Below are positions 61,188-64,000 of a stretch of DNA of 64,000 bases, in pieces. The stretch's first letter is position 1, and each line of letters begins with the position of its first letter. The stretch covers positions 43,257 through 107,256 of the forward strand of contig DASSJF010000033.1 in assembly GCA_035691305.1 (NCBI GenBank). The letters run 5' to 3'. The notes under the pieces were generated by a model, which saw only the letters and a list, made by a program, of their open reading frames with translations, searched no databases and was not told the origin of the DNA. The position numbers and the translations under genes were made by a program. Source of the stretch: a bacterium. GTDB taxonomy: Bacteria; Sysuimicrobiota; Sysuimicrobiia; Sysuimicrobiales; Segetimicrobiaceae.

Positions 61188-63269
61188 GTGGCTGACGTCA
61201 CGCCCGTTCCGGCCGTCGAGGTCGACCAGGTCGCCCGGCCGTCGCGGGCGCGGCGCGGCGTCTGGGACGCGATGGCCCGTCCGCTCGCGGGTCCGTTGGA
61301 CCGGATTCCGGCCCACGTGCGGAGCCGGCTCACGGGGATCGCGCTGCTCGCCGCGGCGGTGCTGTTCCCGATCGTCCATTCGAACGGCGGCGACGTGGAC
61401 GCCGCGACGAACGCCCTGTGCTTCGCGGCGCTCGCCCTCGGCCTCAACATCGTCGTCGGCTTCGCCGGCCTCTTGGACCTGGGCTACGCCGCGTTCTTCG
61501 CGATCGGGGCGTACACGTACGGCATCCTGGCGTCGGGTCAGGTGCACCCGCTCTGGACGCCGGCGTGGCAGCCGCTGCAGACCCTCGGGCTCGTCAGCCG
61601 CTTCCACTTCCAAGGCATCCCCGACACGGTGCAGTTCCACTTCTCCTTCTGGTGGATGCTGCCCGGGGCGGCGATTGTCGCGGCGCTCTTCGGCGTCCTC
61701 TTCGGCGCGCCCACGCTCCGGTTGAAAGGCGACTACCTGGCGATCGTCACCCTCGGGTTCGGCGAGATCATCCCGATCGTCGTCCGCAACGCGCAGACGC
61801 TGACGAACGGCGCGATGGGGCTGAACGGCGTGCTCGCACCGCAGACCTTCGGCTACAGCTTCGGCGTCAACGCGACGCCGTACTATTACGTCGCCGTCGG
61901 GATGATCATGCTGCTCGTCTTCGTGAGCTACCGGCTCAAGTCGTCCCGCGTCGGGCGGGCCTGGATGGCGATCCGCGAGGACGAGATCGCCGCGGGCGCG
62001 ATGGGCGTCAACCGCGTGCGCCTCAAGCTCCTCGCCTTCGCGGTCGGGGCGGGTTTCGCCGGGATGACGGGCACCCTCTACATCGCCAAGCTGCAGACGG
62101 CGACGCCGGACATGTTCATGTTTCCGGTGTCGGTGATGGTGCTCGTGATGATCGTGCTCGGCGGGATGGGCAGTGTCCCCGGCGTCGTGGTCGGGGCGCT
62201 CTTGCTGCAACTGCTGCAGTCGTGGTTCCTCCAGGACATGACGCAGTGGATCCACGCGCTGGGGCGGATCACCGGGATCGAGATGTTCCAGCACGTCGAG
62301 TTGGCGCAGACGATCGAGTTGATCTTCGGCATCATTCTGGTCACGATGATGCTCTACCGACGCCAGGGTTTGATTCCCGCCTCGCGCACAACCGCCGCGC
62401 TCTCGCTGGAAGAGCAGGCCGCGCACCCGTCCCGCGGCGGCATCGGGCTCTCGTTGAGCCGGCTCAGCCGGGCGCCGGTGCCCGACGCCGCGCCGCTGCT
62501 CGAGACGCGCGCTCTGACCAAGCGGTTCGGCGGCATTACCGCGGTTCGCGGCGTCGATCTGGTCGTCCCGCCGCACTCGGTGGTCGGCCTCATCGGGCCG
62601 AACGGGTCCGGCAAGACCACGTTCTTCAATCTGGTGACCGGGCTCGACACGCCGGACTCCGGCCAGATTCTCTTTGCGGGTAAAAGCATCACGGGGCTGC
62701 CCGCGCACGCCGTCGTCGAACGCGGCCTCGCCCGCACGTTCCAGACGCTGCGGCTCTTCCCGGACATGACCGTCCTCGAGAACGTCCTCGTCGGCATGCA
62801 CGCGTGGACGCATGCCAACGCGGTCGGCGCGGTGGTGCGCCCGGCTTCCGTTCGCACGGAGGAGCGCGAATCCGTCGACTGGGCGATGGAAGTGCTGCGG
62901 ATCTTCGGCAACCGCCTGACCCCGCGCGTCAATCACCTGGCCAGCAGCCTGTCGTACGCGAACCGCCGGCGGCTCGAGATCGCGCGGGCGATCGCCTCGC
63001 GGCCGTCGATGCTGCTGCTCGACGAGCCGACGGCCGGCATGAACCCCGCGGAGACGCTGGAGCTGGCCGACCAGATCCGCAGCCTGAAGGACATGGGCCT
63101 GACGATCCTGCTGATCGAGCACAAGCTGAACGTGGTCAACACCATCTCCGACAAAGTGGCCGTACTCGACTACGGCGAGAAGATCGCCGAGGGCACCGCG
63201 GAGGAGGTGCACCGGAACCCCGATGTCATCCGAGCCTATCTCGGCCGGGCGTCCGCTGCTCGAGTTTAA
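61188..63269 (+). CDS. Branched-chain amino acid type ABC transporter, permease-ATPase fusion (LivM-LivG)
   Basis: This is a single 693-residue protein joining the second permease (LivM, about 40-395) to an ATPase (LivG, about 437-690). LivM landmarks are ALCFAALALGLNIVVGFAGLLDLGYAAF and RLKGDYLAIVTLGFGEI (shown as NIVVGFAGLLDLGYAAF). The ATPase has Walker A GPNGSGKTT near 470, Walker B MLLLDEP near 608, and LIEHKL. Its ABC signature reads LSYANRRRLE, whereas LivG usually has LSYGQQRRLE, so the key Gly is Ala. LivM-LivG fusions are known. livF overlaps its end by 47 bases. Confidence 0.93.
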   Translation: MADVTPVPAVEVDQVARPSRARRGVWDAMARPLAGPLDRIPAHVRSRLTGIALLAAAVLFPIVHSNGGDVDAATNALCFAALALGLNIVVGFAGLLDLGYAAFFAIGAYTYGILASGQVHPLWTPAWQPLQTLGLVSRFHFQGIPDTVQFHFSFWWMLPGAAIVAALFGVLFGAPTLRLKGDYLAIVTLGFGEIIPIVVRNAQTLTNGAMGLNGVLAPQTFGYSFGVNATPYYYVAVGMIMLLVFVSYRLKSSRVGRAWMAIREDEIAAGAMGVNRVRLKLLAFAVGAGFAGMTGTLYIAKLQTATPDMFMFPVSVMVLVMIVLGGMGSVPGVVVGALLLQLLQSWFLQDMTQWIHALGRITGIEMFQHVELAQTIELIFGIILVTMMLYRRQGLIPASRTTAALSLEEQAAHPSRGGIGLSLSRLSRAPVPDAAPLLETRALTKRFGGITAVRGVDLVVPPHSVVGLIGPNGSGKTTFFNLVTGLDTPDSGQILFAGKSITGLPAHAVVERGLARTFQTLRLFPDMTVLENVLVGMHAWTHANAVGAVVRPASVRTEERESVDWAMEVLRIFGNRLTPRVNHLASSLSYANRRRLEIARAIASRPSMLLLDEPTAGMNPAETLELADQIRSLKDMGLTILLIEHKLNVVNTISDKVAVLDYGEKIAEGTAEEVHRNPDVIRAYLGRASAARV

Positions 63270-63972
63270 GGACGTCGATACCTACTACGGCGAGCTGCAC
63301 GCGCTCAAGCGCGTGAACTATGAGATCGGCGTCGGGGAGATCGTGTGTCTGCTCGGCGGCAACGCGTCGGGCAAGTCGACCACGATGAAGACCGTGTTGG
63401 GGCTCGTGCGGCCGGCCCGCGGGACGATCATCTACAAGGGCGAGACCATCTCCCGGCTGTCGACGGCGGAGCGCGTCCGGCGCGGCATCGCGCCGGTGCC
63501 GGAGGCGCGCCGGTTGTTCCCGCGCATGACCGTTTTTGAAAATCTCGAGATGGGCGCGTTCACGCGGGACGACGCGGCTGGCATCGCCGAAGACCTCGAG
63601 CGGGTCTACAGCTTGTTCCCGCGTGTCAAGGAGCGCCGCCACCAGCTGGCCGGCACGCTCTCCGGCGGCGAGCAGCAGATGGTGGCGATGGGCCGCGCGC
63701 TGATGGCGCGGCCGCAGCTGCTCTGCATGGACGAACCGTCGATGGGGCTGTCGCCGGCGTTCGTTGAGCAGGTCTTCGACATTATCCAGACGATCAACAA
63801 GCAGGGGACCTCGATCTTCGTCGTCGAGCAGAACGCCAACATGGCGCTCAGCATCGCGCACCGGGGGTACGTCCTGCAGACCGGGCAAGTGGTGCTGTCG
63901 GGAACCGCTAAGAGCCTCCGCGAGAACGAGATGATCCGGGAGGCGTACCTCGGAGAGGTCAAGACAGCGTAG
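63223..63972 (+). CDS. livF: Branched-chain amino acid type ABC transporter ATP-binding protein (LivF)
   Basis: This is the second ATPase of the importer (249 residues). It has the LivF order: VDTYYGELHALKRV, Walker A GGNASGKST (about 44-52; the usual Gly-Ala-Gly is altered but Lys-Ser/Thr remain), the signature LSGGEQQM near 146, Walker B LLCMDEPSMGLSP near 165-171, and the switch region VVEQNA. Its normal LSGGE signature would complement the degenerate one in the LivG half. It starts inside the livM-livG gene. The 28 bases after its stop hold nothing recognisable. Confidence 0.93.
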   Translation: MSSEPISAGRPLLEFKDVDTYYGELHALKRVNYEIGVGEIVCLLGGNASGKSTTMKTVLGLVRPARGTIIYKGETISRLSTAERVRRGIAPVPEARRLFPRMTVFENLEMGAFTRDDAAGIAEDLERVYSLFPRVKERRHQLAGTLSGGEQQMVAMGRALMARPQLLCMDEPSMGLSPAFVEQVFDIIQTINKQGTSIFVVEQNANMALSIAHRGYVLQTGQVVLSGTAKSLRENEMIREAYLGEVKTA

Positions 63973-64000
63973 CTCGAGTCGTTCGGCGAGACCCCGCGTA

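Noticed and set aside
60057..63212. 1051-codon minus-strand open frame opposite the liv operon
   Set aside because: Its composition is Arg/Asp/His-rich with no hydrophobic or catalytic pattern; it mirrors the codon bias of livK-livH-livMG.
1..64000. Search for CRISPR arrays, transposases, integrases, toxin-antitoxin pairs and phage genes
   Set aside because: No regularly spaced repeats, recombinase motifs or paired small genes of these kinds were recognised.

Overview
The window is a strongly GC-rich bacterial chromosome segment: densely packed, with G/C-ending codons, many GTG/TTG starts and frequent 1-4 base gene overlaps. The regulatory signals are of Gram-positive/Terrabacteria type: a T-box leader before thrS, a perfect CIRCE element before hrcA, ARG-box-like sites, a PyrR-like hairpin before carAB, and the hemE-hemH-hemY order. 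The core order (ybeY-dgkA-...-cdd-recO-glyQ-glyS-ppdK-dgt; holA/rpsT ... hrcA-dnaJ-prmA) also resembles Firmicutes/Actinobacteria and related uncultivated lineages. A heme-copper oxidase cluster shows an aerobic or facultatively aerobic organism. I cannot name the species; an uncultivated Terrabacteria lineage is my guess.

Layout. 1-5.0 kb: the tail of one peptide-type ABC importer, then a complete one (binding protein, two permeases). 5.0-9.0 kb: two creatininase-family paralogues, a nucleotidyltransferase, and an alpha/beta hydrolase head-to-head with a carboxymuconolactone-decarboxylase-like (CMD) gene. 9.0-12.7 kb: late heme synthesis hemE-hemH-hemY, with a duplicated hemE tail at the hemE/hemH junction. 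12.6-16.2 kb (minus): a second complete peptide-type importer. 16.3-18.7 kb: T-box and thrS. 18.7-27.3 kb: YceI protein, holA, rpsT, a phosphodiesterase-like protein, murJ, CIRCE-hrcA-dnaJ-prmA and a small membrane protein.

27.3-31.9 kb: carAB with an elaborate leader. Two promoters are visible. The upstream one reads through a PyrR-like hairpin and an intrinsic terminator. The downstream one carries an ARG-box-like site. 31.9-33.3 kb: proline iminopeptidase head-to-head with a second CMD-like gene. 33.4-41.3 kb: the arginine cluster argC-J-B-D-G-H-R, whose promoter carries an ARG-box-like site in the same register as carA. Carbamoyl phosphate from CarAB feeds arginine and pyrimidine synthesis, so control by both is expected. 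ArgF is not in the window.

41.4-53.6 kb: housekeeping genes ybeY, dgkA, a CNNM/CBS protein, a SIS-domain isomerase-like protein (minus), cdd, recO, a small membrane protein, glyQS, ppdK and dgt. 53.7-58.6 kb (minus): a terminal oxidase cluster: a sulfocyanin-like cupredoxin, subunits II and I, two consecutive subunit III genes and subunit IV. 58.9-64.0 kb: a branched-chain amino acid type ABC importer livK-livH-livMG(fusion)-livF. No tRNA, rRNA, CRISPR, transposase or phage gene was recognised. All motif and promoter calls were made by eye; no database search or folding program was run.
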